From: Methylococcales bacterium
Lineage (GTDB): Bacteria; Pseudomonadota; Gammaproteobacteria; Methylococcales; Methylomonadaceae
NCBI GenBank assembly: GCA_023134955.1
Contig: JAGLUC010000460.1
Span: 1 to 32,208 of the forward strand
Length of the DNA stretch: 32,208 nucleotides
Direction of reading: 5' to 3'
The notes under the pieces are model-generated. The model worked only from the letters and a program-made list of their open reading frames with translations. It was not told the origin of the DNA and searched no databases. The number at the start of each line of letters is the position of its first letter. The first letter of the stretch is position 1. This document shows, one piece after another, positions 1 to 9,355 of this stretch. The translations under genes were made by a program, and so were the position numbers.

Positions 1-449
1 TCAAACCACTGTTATGGCAGGTAACCGCTTTTACTCTGGCTCATACCATTACATTGGCGTTAAGTATATATGGTGTTATCAGTGTTTCCTCGTTAATTAT
101 TGAACCTTTGATTGCGTTATCTATTGCCTATGTGGGCATAGAAAATATGCTAACCCGTGAATTAAAACCCTGGCGTGTGGTTGTCGTTTTTTTATTCGGC
201 TTGTTGCATGGCTTAGGGTTTGCTGGAGTTTTGACCGAACTTGGCTTGCCAGAGTCTCAGTTTGTTACAGCTCTGATCAGCTTTAATATCGGTGTCGAAC
301 TGGGGCAGTTAAGCGTGATTTTACTGGCATTTTTAGCACTGTTCTGGTTGCGCAAGAATCGAGATCTATACCGTAAGTTTGTTATTATTCCAGGTTCTTT
401 CAGTATTGCTATGATGGGTTTGTACTGGACGTGGGTCAGGATTATTTGA
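1..449 (+). CDS. HupE/UreJ family membrane protein, 3' part
   Basis: The reading frame is open from the first bases of the window (codons from base 3), so the gene starts upstream and only its last ~148 residues are visible. The visible part is very hydrophobic, with about four membrane segments. It shows signatures of the HupE/UreJ family: an FTLAHTITL-like stretch encoded around 30-56, a LLHGLGFAGVL motif, and FNIGVELGQL near the C-terminus. Family members are small inner-membrane proteins, some linked to nickel or cobalt handling for hydrogenase and urease; many in non-hydrogenase contexts have no tested role. The TTG at 54 is not a credible start because the family motif precedes it. It ends about 100 bp before nifJ on the same strand. 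Family assignment is firm; the substrate is unknown. Confidence 0.8.
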   Translation, partial: KPLLWQVTAFTLAHTITLALSIYGVISVSSLIIEPLIALSIAYVGIENMLTRELKPWRVVVVFLFGLLHGLGFAGVLTELGLPESQFVTALISFNIGVELGQLSVILLAFLALFWLRKNRDLYRKFVIIPGSFSIAMMGLYWTWVRII

Positions 450-555
450 TTTTGTGCAAAGATCGCAGTGAATATTATTTGTTGATATAGGTCATGCCTT
501 TCAGGCTGGTCGTGCGTTATAAATAGTGTCTGCATTCTTTTGGGAATCTGGTGGT

Positions 556-3500
556 ATGCGAAAAACAACAAGCATAACTATCGATGGTAATCAGGCCGCT
601 GCCTCGATTGCTCATCTATGTAACGAAGTCATAGCTATTTATCCCATTACACCGGCTTCGCCGATGGGGGAATGGTCAGATGAATGGTCTGCGCAGGGGC
701 AGAAAAACCTGTGGGGAACAGTGCCTGAAGTGATTGAAATGCAATCCGAGGGTGGTGCTGCAGGGGTCATTCATGGCGCATTACAGACTGGTTCTCTGAC
801 CACTACATTCACCGCATCTCAGGGTTTGCTATTGATGCTACCCAATATGTATAAGATTGCCGGTGAACTGACTCCAACGGTATTCCATATTGCAGCACGA
901 TCTCTGGCCTGTCAGGCATTATCGATTTTTGGCGATCATAGTGATGTGATGTCTGCCAGGTCTACCGGTTTTGCCATGCTGGCTTCTAACTCCCCTCAGG
1001 AAGTTCTGGACCTGGCACTTATAGCTCAGGCTGCTACTTTACAAAGTCGAATACCCATTCTGCACTTTTTTGATGGTTTCAGAACCTCTCATGAAATAGC
1101 CAAGATAAAAGCGTTTAATGACACCATCTATCATGCCATGATTGATGATGAGTGGATTAAAGCACACCATGCTCGTGGTTTATCGCCGGAACACCCTGTT
1201 TTACGTGGTAGCTCGCAAAATCCAGATGTCTATTTTCAGGCACGTGAATCGGTTAATCCGTATTACAGCAACATGCTCGCTTTAATGCAGAACGCCATGG
1301 ATCGTTTTGCTAATCTAACTGGCCGGCACTATCACTTATTCGATTACATTGGCGCTCCCAGTGCCGAACGGGTCATTATTTTGATGGGATCAGCTGCTGA
1401 AACAGTCGAAGAAACGGTCGATTTTCTAGTCAGACAAGGTGAATCTATTGGTGCAATTAAAGTTAGATTGTACCGACCTTTTTCGGCAGAAGCATTGATC
1501 ACTGCCCTGCCCGCTAACTGCACTAATATTGCTGTGCTGGATCGTACCAAGGAGCCTGGTGCTGATGGTGAACCTTTGTATAAAGATGTAGTGACAGCCA
1601 TTGCCCAGTATTGCAGCTCGGCAGATTGTAAATTTGCCAACATGCCTCGGATTATAGGGGGGCGTTATGGTTTGTCGTCTAAAGAATTCACACCTGCAAT
1701 GGTCAAAACAATTTTTGATCATCTCAAACAAGCCGTACAGAAAAACCCGTTCACCATTGGTATTTTTGATGATGTCAGTTATCACAGTCTGGACTGGGAT
1801 GAAAATTTTCGTACTGATGCCCACAGCAACACTTTTCAGGCACTTTTTTTTGGACTTGGTAGCGATGGTACCGTCAGTGCCAATAAGAACAGTATCAAGA
1901 TTATTGGTGATAACACAGACTTGCATGCACAAGGCTATTTTGTTTATGACTCCAAAAAATCAGGCGCTGTTACCGTCTCGCACCTGCGATTTGGCTCGGC
2001 ACCCATTCATTCTACTTATCTTATTGCTAGTAACGATGCCAATTTTGTCGCCTGTCACCAACCTGTGTTTCTCGAACGCTATGATATGCTTGATCTGGCT
2101 ACAGAAAACGCAGTGTTTTTACTTAATTCAGCTGCTGATTGCGAAACAGTCTGGGACACCTTACCCAAACAAATGCAACAGCAAATCATTGATAAACAGA
2201 TCAGGTTTTATAGTATTGATGCCTATGCGGTTGCAGAAAAAACCGGAATGGGCAAACGCATTAATACCATTATGCAAACCTGCTTTTTTGCCATCTCAGA
2301 TATTTTACCCAGAGATGATGCCATTCTTGCTATCAAGCAGGCGGTTGAAAAAACCTATGGCAGAAAAAACAAACGAATGGTTGAGCTGAATTTCCACGCC
2401 ATTGATGAAACTTTAGCCTGTTTATACGAAATTAAAATTCCTAAACAGGTATCCAGTGAAATTATACTGCATTCCTCCGTACCCGACTCGGCACCAGAAT
2501 TTGTTCGCAAAGTCACAGCAGAAATCATTGCGGGTCATGGAAATACGCTTCCAGTCAGTTTGTTCCCTGCAGATGGATCTTACCCTTTAGGTACCAGTGC
2601 TTACGAGAAACGTAACCTGGCACTGGAAATCCCCGTCTGGGAAACAGACTTGTGTACTCAATGTGGCAAATGCGTCATGGTTTGCCCTCATGCCGTTATT
2701 CGCAGCAAAATTTTTCCGGCAAGTGATGTAGCAGATGCACCACCAACATTCAAACATACAGCTATGCTGGGCAAGGATTTTCCAGCAAACCTGGAGATCA
2801 GTTATCAGGTTGCACCTGAAGATTGTACTGGCTGTGCCTTATGTGTAGATATTTGTCCAATCCGCGACAAATCAAATGCCAGTCGCAAGGCACTCAATAT
2901 GGCTCAGCAACCTCCACTGAAACAACAGGAAAGGGAAAACTGGGATTATTTTTTGTCACTGGCAGAGTATGATCGTCGCCTGTTAAAAGCTACGACCATC
3001 AAAGGTTCAATGCTGATGCAACCTTTGTTTGAATTCTCTGGTGCCTGTGCGGGCTGTGGTGAAACGCCTTATCTAAAACTGGCTTCTCAATTATTTGGTG
3101 ACCGCATGGTAGTCGCTAATGCCACAGGTTGTTCCTCCATTTATGGCGGTAATCTGCCGACTACCCCCTGGGCAAAAAACAGCGAAGGTCGGGGACCAGC
3201 CTGGAACAACTCATTATTTGAAGATAATGCCGAATTTGGTTTAGGTCTTCGAGTCGCCATTGATAAACATTCTGCACAGGCTGTTGAATTATTAACACAA
3301 CTCAAGCCACAGATAGATAAGGAACTGCTTGAAGCGATTATACATGCCGATCAATCCGATGAAGCAGGTCTTTATGATCAGCGCCAACGTGTTGCCAGTT
3401 TACGTCAACAGTTAAAAGCTATTGTTACGCCAGTTGCCAGCCAGTTGTTACAACTGGCTGAAGATCTTTGTAAAAAAAGTGTCTGGATCGTGGGTGGTGA

Positions 3501-4182
3501 CGGTTGGGCTTATGATATTGGTTATGGTGGTCTGGATCATGTGCTGGCGAGTGGTCGCAATGTCAATATTCTGGTACTGGATACTGAGGTTTATTCTAAT
3601 ACTGGCGGACAGACATCCAAAGCCACTCCGCGTGGTGCTGTTGCCAAATTCTCAGCCAGCGGCAAATCAACAGCCAAGAAAGACCTGGCCCTGCTTGCCA
3701 TGGATTATGAAAACGTCTATGTGGCACATGTTGCCTATGCAGGAAAAGATACTCAAACACTACGTGCTTTTCTGGAAGCCGAAGCGCATGATGGGCCATC
3801 ATTGATTATTGCCTATTCACCGTGTATTGCTCACGGCATAGATTTATCCAATAATCACCAGCAACAACAACTGGCAGTAAAAAGCGGTCATTGGCCTCTA
3901 TTCCGTTATGATCCTAACCGTATCAAACAAGGCAAAAATCCGATGCATCTTGATTCTGCACCACCTTCTATTCCATACCAGGACTTCATCCGCACAGAAG
4001 CACGCTTTGATATGCTCTGGCAGACCCATCCTGAAAACGCCGAAAAATTGCTGGCTCTGGCACAGCGCGATGTTAATCATCGGTATCATTATTACCAACA
4101 ACTGTCCGAACTAGACTGGTCTGACAGCACCCGTGTGGCTGCCGTTAAAGCTAACTTCAAACATGCAGTCAAGGAGATTTAA
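556..4182 (+). CDS. nifJ: Pyruvate:ferredoxin (flavodoxin) oxidoreductase
   Basis: A single-chain, cytoplasmic, ~1208-residue pyruvate:ferredoxin/flavodoxin oxidoreductase, the normal length for the homodimeric type. It converts pyruvate and CoA to acetyl-CoA and CO2 and passes electrons to ferredoxin or flavodoxin. Visible domains are: the N-terminal pyrimidine-binding half with YPITPASPMGEWSDEW near residue 30; the transketolase-C-like and EKR-type central region; two [4Fe-4S] motifs, CTQCGKCVMVCP (~699) and CTGCALCVDICP (~756); the CAGCGETPY cluster and TPP site (~830); and GGDGWAYDIGYGG with DTEVYSNTGGQTSKA (~979-1020). I chose the ATG at 556, where MRKTTSITIDGNQAAA matches the family start, over an in-frame GTG at 526 that lacks a ribosome site. 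The next gene starts one base after the stop, so the two are probably cotranscribed. It may serve nitrogen fixation or low-oxygen fermentation. Confidence 0.95.
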   Translation: MRKTTSITIDGNQAAASIAHLCNEVIAIYPITPASPMGEWSDEWSAQGQKNLWGTVPEVIEMQSEGGAAGVIHGALQTGSLTTTFTASQGLLLMLPNMYKIAGELTPTVFHIAARSLACQALSIFGDHSDVMSARSTGFAMLASNSPQEVLDLALIAQAATLQSRIPILHFFDGFRTSHEIAKIKAFNDTIYHAMIDDEWIKAHHARGLSPEHPVLRGSSQNPDVYFQARESVNPYYSNMLALMQNAMDRFANLTGRHYHLFDYIGAPSAERVIILMGSAAETVEETVDFLVRQGESIGAIKVRLYRPFSAEALITALPANCTNIAVLDRTKEPGADGEPLYKDVVTAIAQYCSSADCKFANMPRIIGGRYGLSSKEFTPAMVKTIFDHLKQAVQKNPFTIGIFDDVSYHSLDWDENFRTDAHSNTFQALFFGLGSDGTVSANKNSIKIIGDNTDLHAQGYFVYDSKKSGAVTVSHLRFGSAPIHSTYLIASNDANFVACHQPVFLERYDMLDLATENAVFLLNSAADCETVWDTLPKQMQQQIIDKQIRFYSIDAYAVAEKTGMGKRINTIMQTCFFAISDILPRDDAILAIKQAVEKTYGRKNKRMVELNFHAIDETLACLYEIKIPKQVSSEIILHSSVPDSAPEFVRKVTAEIIAGHGNTLPVSLFPADGSYPLGTSAYEKRNLALEIPVWETDLCTQCGKCVMVCPHAVIRSKIFPASDVADAPPTFKHTAMLGKDFPANLEISYQVAPEDCTGCALCVDICPIRDKSNASRKALNMAQQPPLKQQERENWDYFLSLAEYDRRLLKATTIKGSMLMQPLFEFSGACAGCGETPYLKLASQLFGDRMVVANATGCSSIYGGNLPTTPWAKNSEGRGPAWNNSLFEDNAEFGLGLRVAIDKHSAQAVELLTQLKPQIDKELLEAIIHADQSDEAGLYDQRQRVASLRQQLKAIVTPVASQLLQLAEDLCKKSVWIVGGDGWAYDIGYGGLDHVLASGRNVNILVLDTEVYSNTGGQTSKATPRGAVAKFSASGKSTAKKDLALLAMDYENVYVAHVAYAGKDTQTLRAFLEAEAHDGPSLIIAYSPCIAHGIDLSNNHQQQQLAVKSGHWPLFRYDPNRIKQGKNPMHLDSAPPSIPYQDFIRTEARFDMLWQTHPENAEKLLALAQRDVNHRYHYYQQLSELDWSDSTRVAAVKANFKHAVKEI

Positions 4183-4183
4183 C

Positions 4184-5197
4184 ATGGTGGACTTAAGCAC
4201 ACAATATCTTGGTTTAAAACTTAACAATCCGCTGGTTCCCTCCGCCTCCCCCTTAAGCAAAGATTTGGATACAGCAAAGCAACTGGAAGATGCAGGTGCT
4301 TCCGCTTTAGTGATGCACTCATTATTTGAGGAACGCATCGAAACTGAAGCCAGGCGACATGAGCGATTCTTTCACCAACAGGCAATTGGTCATGCTGAAG
4401 CGGATAGCTTTCACCCACTGCATTTTGACTATGACAGCTATCAAGATCGTTATCTGGAAAAACTGCATCAGCTAAAAATGCAACTCGACATCCCTGTTAT
4501 CGCAAGTCTTAATGGCACTACGCCAGAAGGCTGGATCGAATATGGCAAGGCCATTCAACAGGCTGGAGCGGCTGCGCTTGAGCTTAACGCTTATTATATT
4601 GCCGCTGATATTGAATTGACTGCTCAAGCTGTTGAAGAGCAATATCTAAAGGTATTAACTGAATTGCGTCGCCATGTTTCCATACCCATTACCATGAAAC
4701 TGTCATCCCAATTTAGTTCACCACTGCATTTTATTCGCAAGCTGGAACAAGCGGGGGCAAACGGTGTTGCACTGTTTAATCGTTTTTACCAACCTGATAT
4801 TGATCTTGAAAGCTTGCTGATCATACCTAAAATAAATCTATCTACCTCGGCTGAGACATTATTACGAATCCGCTGGGTTGCTTTGCTTTATGGTCGAGTA
4901 AAGCTGTCCATTGCGGTTACTGGCGGTTTTCATACCGTTGAAGATGTCATCAAAGCCTTGCTTGCCGGAGCCGATGTCATTCATCTATGTAGCATACTGC
5001 TGGAAAAAGGTCCGCAACAGCTTAAGCAACTGCTTAATGAGTTAGCTTATTGGCTTGAACAACACGAATATGAATCCATACAACAGCTAAAAGGCAGTCT
5101 CAGTCAACAACATGCCATTAATCCTGCTGATTACGAACGGGCAAATTATATTGAAATACTGGATAGTTATAGCTCATCTGGTGGGGTATTAAGATAA
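4184..5197 (+). CDS. Dihydroorotate dehydrogenase-like flavoprotein
   Basis: A 337-residue TIM-barrel protein of the dihydroorotate dehydrogenase-like group. The start ATG follows an AAGGAG ribosome site at 4171-4176, inside the last codons of nifJ, giving near-coupled translation. Barrel signatures include YLGLKLNNPLVPSASPL at the N-terminus, SLNGTTPEGWIEYGKAIQQAG around residue 107, a TMKLSSQFS strand, and the phosphate-binding AVTGGFHTVEDVIKALLAGAD near residue 245, as expected for FMN binding. Members of this group found beside nifJ are probably not the pyrimidine-biosynthesis enzyme. From general knowledge such proteins often sit next to pyruvate oxidoreductase genes and may be an electron-transfer or oxidoreductase partner, but the substrate is not established. 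Longer in-frame starts upstream would overlap nifJ and are unnecessary. Confidence 0.85.
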   Translation: MVDLSTQYLGLKLNNPLVPSASPLSKDLDTAKQLEDAGASALVMHSLFEERIETEARRHERFFHQQAIGHAEADSFHPLHFDYDSYQDRYLEKLHQLKMQLDIPVIASLNGTTPEGWIEYGKAIQQAGAAALELNAYYIAADIELTAQAVEEQYLKVLTELRRHVSIPITMKLSSQFSSPLHFIRKLEQAGANGVALFNRFYQPDIDLESLLIIPKINLSTSAETLLRIRWVALLYGRVKLSIAVTGGFHTVEDVIKALLAGADVIHLCSILLEKGPQQLKQLLNELAYWLEQHEYESIQQLKGSLSQQHAINPADYERANYIEILDSYSSSGGVLR

Positions 5198-5211
5198 ATG
5201 ATGTTAAGATT

Positions 5212-8052
5212 CTAAACCTTGAATTTCCTTATAATTGCTTTTTCAATTTCAACCAGTGGCAATACCGAAAAAGAAACTGCGGTGATTAACAACCATTGTT
5301 CTACACCGATCGGGACAGTGCCGAATAATATATTCATTGGCTCCAGATAGGTAAATCCGAGTTGAAACAGAAATAAAACTATCACTGCAAACAAGGCATA
5401 TCGGTTTCCAATTAATCCCTGAACATTCAGTATGGATGCTTCAATTTTTCGGGAATTGAACAGGTAGAAAATTTCAAACATAACCAGTGTGTTGACTGCC
5501 ACTGTACGTGCATGCTCTATGGTTTCGCCGCTCTTGTGTTCCCACAAGAACAAGCCGAAAGTGCCAGTGACTATTATTAAAGATACAAAAACTATGCGCC
5601 AGATTAAAAAAGGCGTGAGTAACGGTTCATTTGCATTTCGTGGAGGTCGTGACATTACATTTACTTCAGGCGGTTCAAATGCCAGGGTTAAAGCTAGCGT
5701 GACAGCGGTAATCATATTAACCCAAAGAATCTGCACTGGTGTTATCGGTAGCATTGTGCCCATAAGAATAGCTGCCATAATAATCAATGCTTCTCCACCA
5801 TTGGTGGGCAGGATGAATAAAATAGCTTTTTTAAGATTATCGTAAACTGTGCGTCCTTCCAGTACGGCATGTGCCAATGAGGCAAAATTATCATCCGCCA
5901 GCACCATTTCCGCTGCTTCCTTGGCTGCTTCGGTGCCTTTTTTACCCATTGCTATACCGACATCTGCACGTTTCAGAGCAGGTGCGTCGTTAACACCGTC
6001 GCCCGTCATTGCCACAATATTACCATTAGCCTGCATGGCTTTGACCAAACGCAATTTGTGCTCTGGACTGGAGCGAGCAAATATATTAATTTTACTAACA
6101 GACTGTTGTAGTTCTGAATCAGACAAGGTTTCGATCTCATGCCCGGCCAGTACGGAACTAGATTCAGTTAGACCAAGCTGTGCGCCAATCGCAGCAGCAG
6201 TATCAGCATGATCACCAGTAATCATTTTTACCTTGATGCTCGCGTTCTGGCATTGTTGCACTGCAATAATCGCTTCTTCCCGTGGTGGATCCATCATACC
6301 TACGATACCCAGCAAAGTCAGATCTGTTTCCAGATCATCAAATATTAGGTTTCGCCGTTGATTGCTATTAGCCTTCATTGCAATAGCCAAGAGACGCTGT
6401 CCTCGTTGAGCCATAGATTTCATTTGTTGTAACCAATAATTGTGATTCAGCACAGTATCGTCACAACCATTACGTTGCTTGGTACACATTTCCAGCAATC
6501 TTTCTGGCGCACCTTTTATATACGTAAAACCATGTCCAGTATGATCGTGATGTAGCGTAGCCATGAACTGGTGTTCCGACTCAAATGGAATAACGTCAGT
6601 ACGAGGCCATTTTTCCTGTTCCAGATTAATTTGTAAGCCTGCCTTTAGCGCCATTGCCAGTAATGCGCCTTCAGTTGGATCTCCGTGAAGCTTCCAGTTG
6701 CCTTGTTTTTCATGCAGAGCAGCATCGTTACACAGCAGTGCTGCTCGCGCCAACTCTGCCAGGATCGGATGATCATCTAGGCTGATATCTTGTTTCTGCA
6801 ATTGAAAGCTTCCATGCGGGTTATAACCGACACCGTTTATGCTATAGAGGTGAATAGGAGTTAATATCGAAGTAACTGTCATTTCGTTACAGGTTAGCGT
6901 CCCTGTTTTATCAGAACAAATTACGGTCACTGAACCGAGGGTTTCAACGGCTGGCAAACGGCGGATAATCGCATGTCGTTTACCCATACGCTGTACACCA
7001 ATTGCCAGGGTAATAGACATGATTGCAGGCAGACCTTCTGGTATTGCTGCAATCGCCAGGCCCACCGCTGCCATAAAAATTTCAGCCATTCCGTAATGAC
7101 GAAAATAGTGACCAAATAAAAAGGTCGCAATCGCCAGCACAAAAATTGAGCCAGTCAGCCAACGCCCGAATTGTGTGACTTGTTTAAGCAGAGGAGTGAC
7201 TAATGTCTCTACTTTGGCGACCAAAGTGCTGATTAAACCAATTTCTGTACTAATTCCAGTTGCAACCACAACAGCAGTTGCCTGTCCGCTACTCACCAAA
7301 GTACCAGAATAGGCCATAGATAAGCGATCTCCCAGTTCAGCATTTTGTTCTACTGCCTCAGTTTGTTTCTCAACTGGCAGTGATTCCCCTGTTAAAACGG
7401 CTTCTTGCAGTCGAAAATTCTTGCATTTTAGCAGCCGCAAATCAGCGGGTACTTTATCGCCAGATTGCAGCATGACAATATCGCCAGGAACCAGTTGATC
7501 AGCAGCAATGGTGGTTTGATGACCCTCTCGAAGAACTATCGCTTGCGGTGAGAGCATTTTGCGGATTGCCTGTAGCGCGTTTTCGGCTTTGCCTTCCTGT
7601 ATATAACCAATTAGCGCATTAATAATAACCACGCCGAAAATCACACCGCTATCAACCATGTGACCGAGTATTAAAGTGATCATTGCGGTAAACAACAATA
7701 CATAAATAATCAAATTATGAAACTGACTGAGAAAACGTAACAACGCACTACGTGGTTTTATCTCAGGTAGACGGTTAAGCCCGTATTTTTGTTGGCGGTC
7801 ACTGATATCCGCTTGCTCAAGCCCCTTCATGGATGCATACAGTTTCGCCAATACCTGTTCCGTACTATGGCTGTGCCAGGCTATTTTATCTGGAACCTGA
7901 TGTTTATTATTGGCTTGTAATTGTCGTCTTTGTAGAAAATTCCAGGTAATCCAGGCAGAAATAATACCTAACAGCACAGCCGTAAACATAACAAGCCAAG
8001 GCCAGATATGCGTTTGTGCAAACCAATGATAAATAACTTCTTGATTACTCAT
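5212..8052 (-). CDS. Type II P-type cation-transporting ATPase
   Basis: A 946-residue inner-membrane P-type ATPase. The phosphorylation motif SDKTGTLT is near residue 380, the actuator motif LTGES near 221, and the hinge [21 protein letters not shown] near 684. The M4 segment reads [18 protein letters not shown], typical of the Ca2+/Na+/K+ (type II) branch. An extra hydrophobic segment lies near residues 15-40, before the usual cation-ATPase N-terminal domain. M6 reads [18 protein letters not shown] and lacks the Asp that Ca2+ pumps carry in their NxxTD motif, so calcium specificity should not be assumed. The start ATG at 8052 is preceded by GGAG. It is convergent with the nifJ pair and appears to be a single-gene unit. 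Class is certain; the ion is not. Confidence 0.9.
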   Translation of the reverse strand: MSNQEVIYHWFAQTHIWPWLVMFTAVLLGIISAWITWNFLQRRQLQANNKHQVPDKIAWHSHSTEQVLAKLYASMKGLEQADISDRQQKYGLNRLPEIKPRSALLRFLSQFHNLIIYVLLFTAMITLILGHMVDSGVIFGVVIINALIGYIQEGKAENALQAIRKMLSPQAIVLREGHQTTIAADQLVPGDIVMLQSGDKVPADLRLLKCKNFRLQEAVLTGESLPVEKQTEAVEQNAELGDRLSMAYSGTLVSSGQATAVVVATGISTEIGLISTLVAKVETLVTPLLKQVTQFGRWLTGSIFVLAIATFLFGHYFRHYGMAEIFMAAVGLAIAAIPEGLPAIMSITLAIGVQRMGKRHAIIRRLPAVETLGSVTVICSDKTGTLTCNEMTVTSILTPIHLYSINGVGYNPHGSFQLQKQDISLDDHPILAELARAALLCNDAALHEKQGNWKLHGDPTEGALLAMALKAGLQINLEQEKWPRTDVIPFESEHQFMATLHHDHTGHGFTYIKGAPERLLEMCTKQRNGCDDTVLNHNYWLQQMKSMAQRGQRLLAIAMKANSNQRRNLIFDDLETDLTLLGIVGMMDPPREEAIIAVQQCQNASIKVKMITGDHADTAAAIGAQLGLTESSSVLAGHEIETLSDSELQQSVSKINIFARSSPEHKLRLVKAMQANGNIVAMTGDGVNDAPALKRADVGIAMGKKGTEAAKEAAEMVLADDNFASLAHAVLEGRTVYDNLKKAILFILPTNGGEALIIMAAILMGTMLPITPVQILWVNMITAVTLALTLAFEPPEVNVMSRPPRNANEPLLTPFLIWRIVFVSLIIVTGTFGLFLWEHKSGETIEHARTVAVNTLVMFEIFYLFNSRKIEASILNVQGLIGNRYALFAVIVLFLFQLGFTYLEPMNILFGTVPIGVEQWLLITAVSFSVLPLVEIEKAIIRKFKV

Positions 8053-8099
8053 GGGACTCCGCCAATTTTAAAAGTCTGGTCGACATAGGAAAAATTAAT

Positions 8100-8260
8100 G
8101 GGGTTAGATACTGTCTTAAAAATCAACCCTTATTTGTTTTTATTTATTAAAAACGCCCTCTCTTTTTCTTGGCTCGCCCTTTAAAAACTTAGTCGGCTCT
8201 TCTACGGTCTTGTGAGTGCATTTTACCCGTCTTTGTATCATAAATCAAAGACCTGACCCC
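8100..8260. mobile_element. Candidate short non-autonomous element (MITE-like)
   Basis: This 161-bp stretch begins GGGGTTAG and ends CTGACCCC, an imperfect terminal inverted repeat of eight bases (7/8 match). Its right end cuts into a short gene on the minus strand. The minus-strand interior has short, stop-interrupted coding-like stretches rich in Lys and Arg, which may be decayed transposase tail, but I cannot identify a family. No target-site duplication is evident. With the neighbouring short gene it accounts for much of the space between the ATPase and the tRNA remnant. Confidence 0.3.
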
Positions 8261-8456
8261 TAGCCTTCATCAGAAATAAATATAAATTTTTACTCGACTT
8301 TAATAAAAAAATTTGCTCGCCATTATGGCTAAACGTATTTTTATACCCAGTGTTGCCATAAGAACAAAAAGCATTTAAAAAAGGACGAATATCCATTAAA
8401 TGCTTTTTGTGATTAGTCTCGTTTTCTATTGAATAACCAAAATAATTAAGTTTCAT
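8238..8456 (-). pseudogene. Truncated small hypothetical gene
   Basis: A 72-codon reading frame with a convincing start: AAGGA lies a few bases before the ATG at 8456. The first ~63 residues (MKLNYFGYSIENETNHKKH onward, rich in aromatic residues) look like the N-terminus of a longer protein. The last residues (RGQVFDL) are encoded by the end of the adjacent repeat-like element, whose GGGGTCAG end lies inside this frame. The natural interpretation is a gene whose 3' part was lost when the element inserted or recombined. I do not recognise the family well enough to name a function. Confidence 0.45.
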
Positions 8457-8527
8457 TATATTCCTTCAAAAGATTACTAACTGTGTTTCAAACATGACCT
8501 AGCCATGACCTGAAACATTTCAGGCAT

Positions 8528-8565
8528 AAATAAAGGGCTGTAGATTTCTCTACAGCCCTTTATTT
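8528..8565 (-). terminator. Rho-independent terminator of tRNA-Asn
   Basis: A 17-bp perfect inverted repeat (8528-8544 with 8549-8565) encloses a four-base loop. Its GC core is GGGCTGTAGA, with A/T-rich arms that give U-rich ends on either strand. It begins four bases after the CCA end of the tRNA-Asn remnant, so it was probably the native terminator of that tRNA transcript. Confidence 0.8.
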
Positions 8566-8568
8566 ATT

Positions 8569-8613
8569 TGGCTCCCCCAGACGGGCTCGAACCGCCGACC
8601 TAGTGATTAACAG
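8569..8613 (-). tRNA. 3' half of tRNA-Asn (GTT); island attachment site
   Basis: Reading the minus strand, the sequence runs from an anticodon loop CTGTTAA (anticodon GTT, Asn) through a 3' anticodon strand, AGGTC variable loop and T arm (GGCGG-TTCGAGC-CCGTC) to a TGGGGGA acceptor strand, G and CCA. The 5' half (TCCCCCA acceptor strand, D arm, 5' anticodon strand) is absent: upstream sequence is unrelated, and ATCGA does not pair with TCACT. Homology therefore begins at the anticodon loop, a usual crossover point for tyrosine integrases in tRNA genes. I read this as the distal attachment site, with the reconstituted intact tRNA-Asn expected at the other island end beyond the window. Confidence 0.8.
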
Positions 8614-8620
8614 TCGATTA

Positions 8621-8790
8621 GGCATGTATTTCAAATCTTTTCATACTATATCATTTCGTTTCAGTTTCTTTCAATCTCTTTGAAAATAAAGGGTTATTTT
8701 AATTTCCTTTATTTCACTAAATTCCACTTTGTTTCAATTTTTTTCATTACATCGCACGACCAAAGGCACTAAAAAGGCACTACAGATTTA
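8621..8790. repeat. Repeat-rich att-flanking region, possible integrase arm sites
   Basis: This gene-free stretch between the tRNA remnant and the first toxin gene has two patterns. TTTCA occurs about seven times between 8628 and 8745. A perfect 10-bp direct repeat AAAGGCACTA lies at 8762-8771 and 8773-8782, spaced 11 bp, one helical turn. Its position just inside the island end fits arm-type binding sites for the integrase or its excision factor, but that role is inferred only from place and pattern. Confidence 0.35.
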
Positions 8791-8851
8791 ATGCTTTTAA
8801 CTGACTCGTCTTTCTAACACAACCTCTATCTTTTAAAATATTAACGCTCAT

Positions 8852-9340
8852 CTATTCACCTACTCTATCCAAAATTTGCTTAATGACTGCAGGTGCAATC
8901 CTAAAACTTGACTGGTGCAAACATTCAAATACTTCTTTTGCTGAGCTAATTAATCCTCGCTGTTTTGCCATACCGATAATTGCTGCTGTGCCAATGACTT
9001 TTAATCCTTTTTCCTTGGCAACACTTCGTCCCGCTCGCTCATCCATGACCAATAAAACTTGACCTGTATATTGCATGGCAATATTAATACAGTCTGTTTC
9101 ACCTGCATCCAGATCGATATCTAACAATGGAATAATGGGTTCCTGCCAAATTTTAAGCCAACCCGATTCAAAAGCCTGAGTAATTACATCTTCACCCTGT
9201 GCTCCTGTTCCTGGTAAAACTTCATTTTTAACTGTTTCAGAAACATAAACAATATCAAATAGCTTGGGTAACCAGCTCAAACCATCCACGATAGCTAAAC
9301 CTATCAACGGACTGGCATCAATCACAACAAAGTTCTTCAT
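8852..9340 (-). CDS. DUF3368 PIN-like toxin
   Basis: A 162-residue protein of the DUF3368 (PIN-like) family, predicted to be the ribonuclease toxin of a type II toxin-antitoxin pair. Acidic residues expected of a PIN fold are present: Asp in VVIDASPLIGLA at the N-terminus, Glu in SETVKNEV, Asp/Glu in LDAGETDCINIA, and Asp in LLVMDERAGRSVA. The start at 9340 has an AAGG ribosome site. Its antitoxin is encoded 15 bp upstream on the same strand, so they form an operon. The pair sits just inside the island end, where addiction modules may help keep the island. Target RNA is unknown. All key acids are visible, so the toxin may be active. Confidence 0.8.
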   Translation of the reverse strand: MKNFVVIDASPLIGLAIVDGLSWLPKLFDIVYVSETVKNEVLPGTGAQGEDVITQAFESGWLKIWQEPIIPLLDIDLDAGETDCINIAMQYTGQVLLVMDERAGRSVAKEKGLKVIGTAAIIGMAKQRGLISSAKEVFECLHQSSFRIAPAVIKQILDRVGE

Positions 9341-9355
9341 GTGACCTTATTCCTA

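Noticed and set aside
526-555. GTG start giving ten extra residues on nifJ
   Set aside because: No ribosome site precedes it, and family similarity starts at the ATG at 556.
1667-2389. 240-codon open frame inside nifJ on the same strand
   Set aside because: It is a shifted frame of a well-conserved gene, with no family features and no ribosome site.
5489-6211. Two plus-strand open frames opposite the P-type ATPase
   Set aside because: They are antisense shadows of the conserved DKTGTLT-family gene, with low-complexity translations.
8569-8650. A complete tRNA-Asn gene
   Set aside because: No TCCCCCA acceptor strand or D arm lies upstream, and the anticodon stem does not pair, so only the 3' half exists.
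8621-8745. TTTCA-rich stretch as a CRISPR array
   Set aside because: The repeats are five bases long at irregular spacing, with no spacer-repeat structure and no cas genes.
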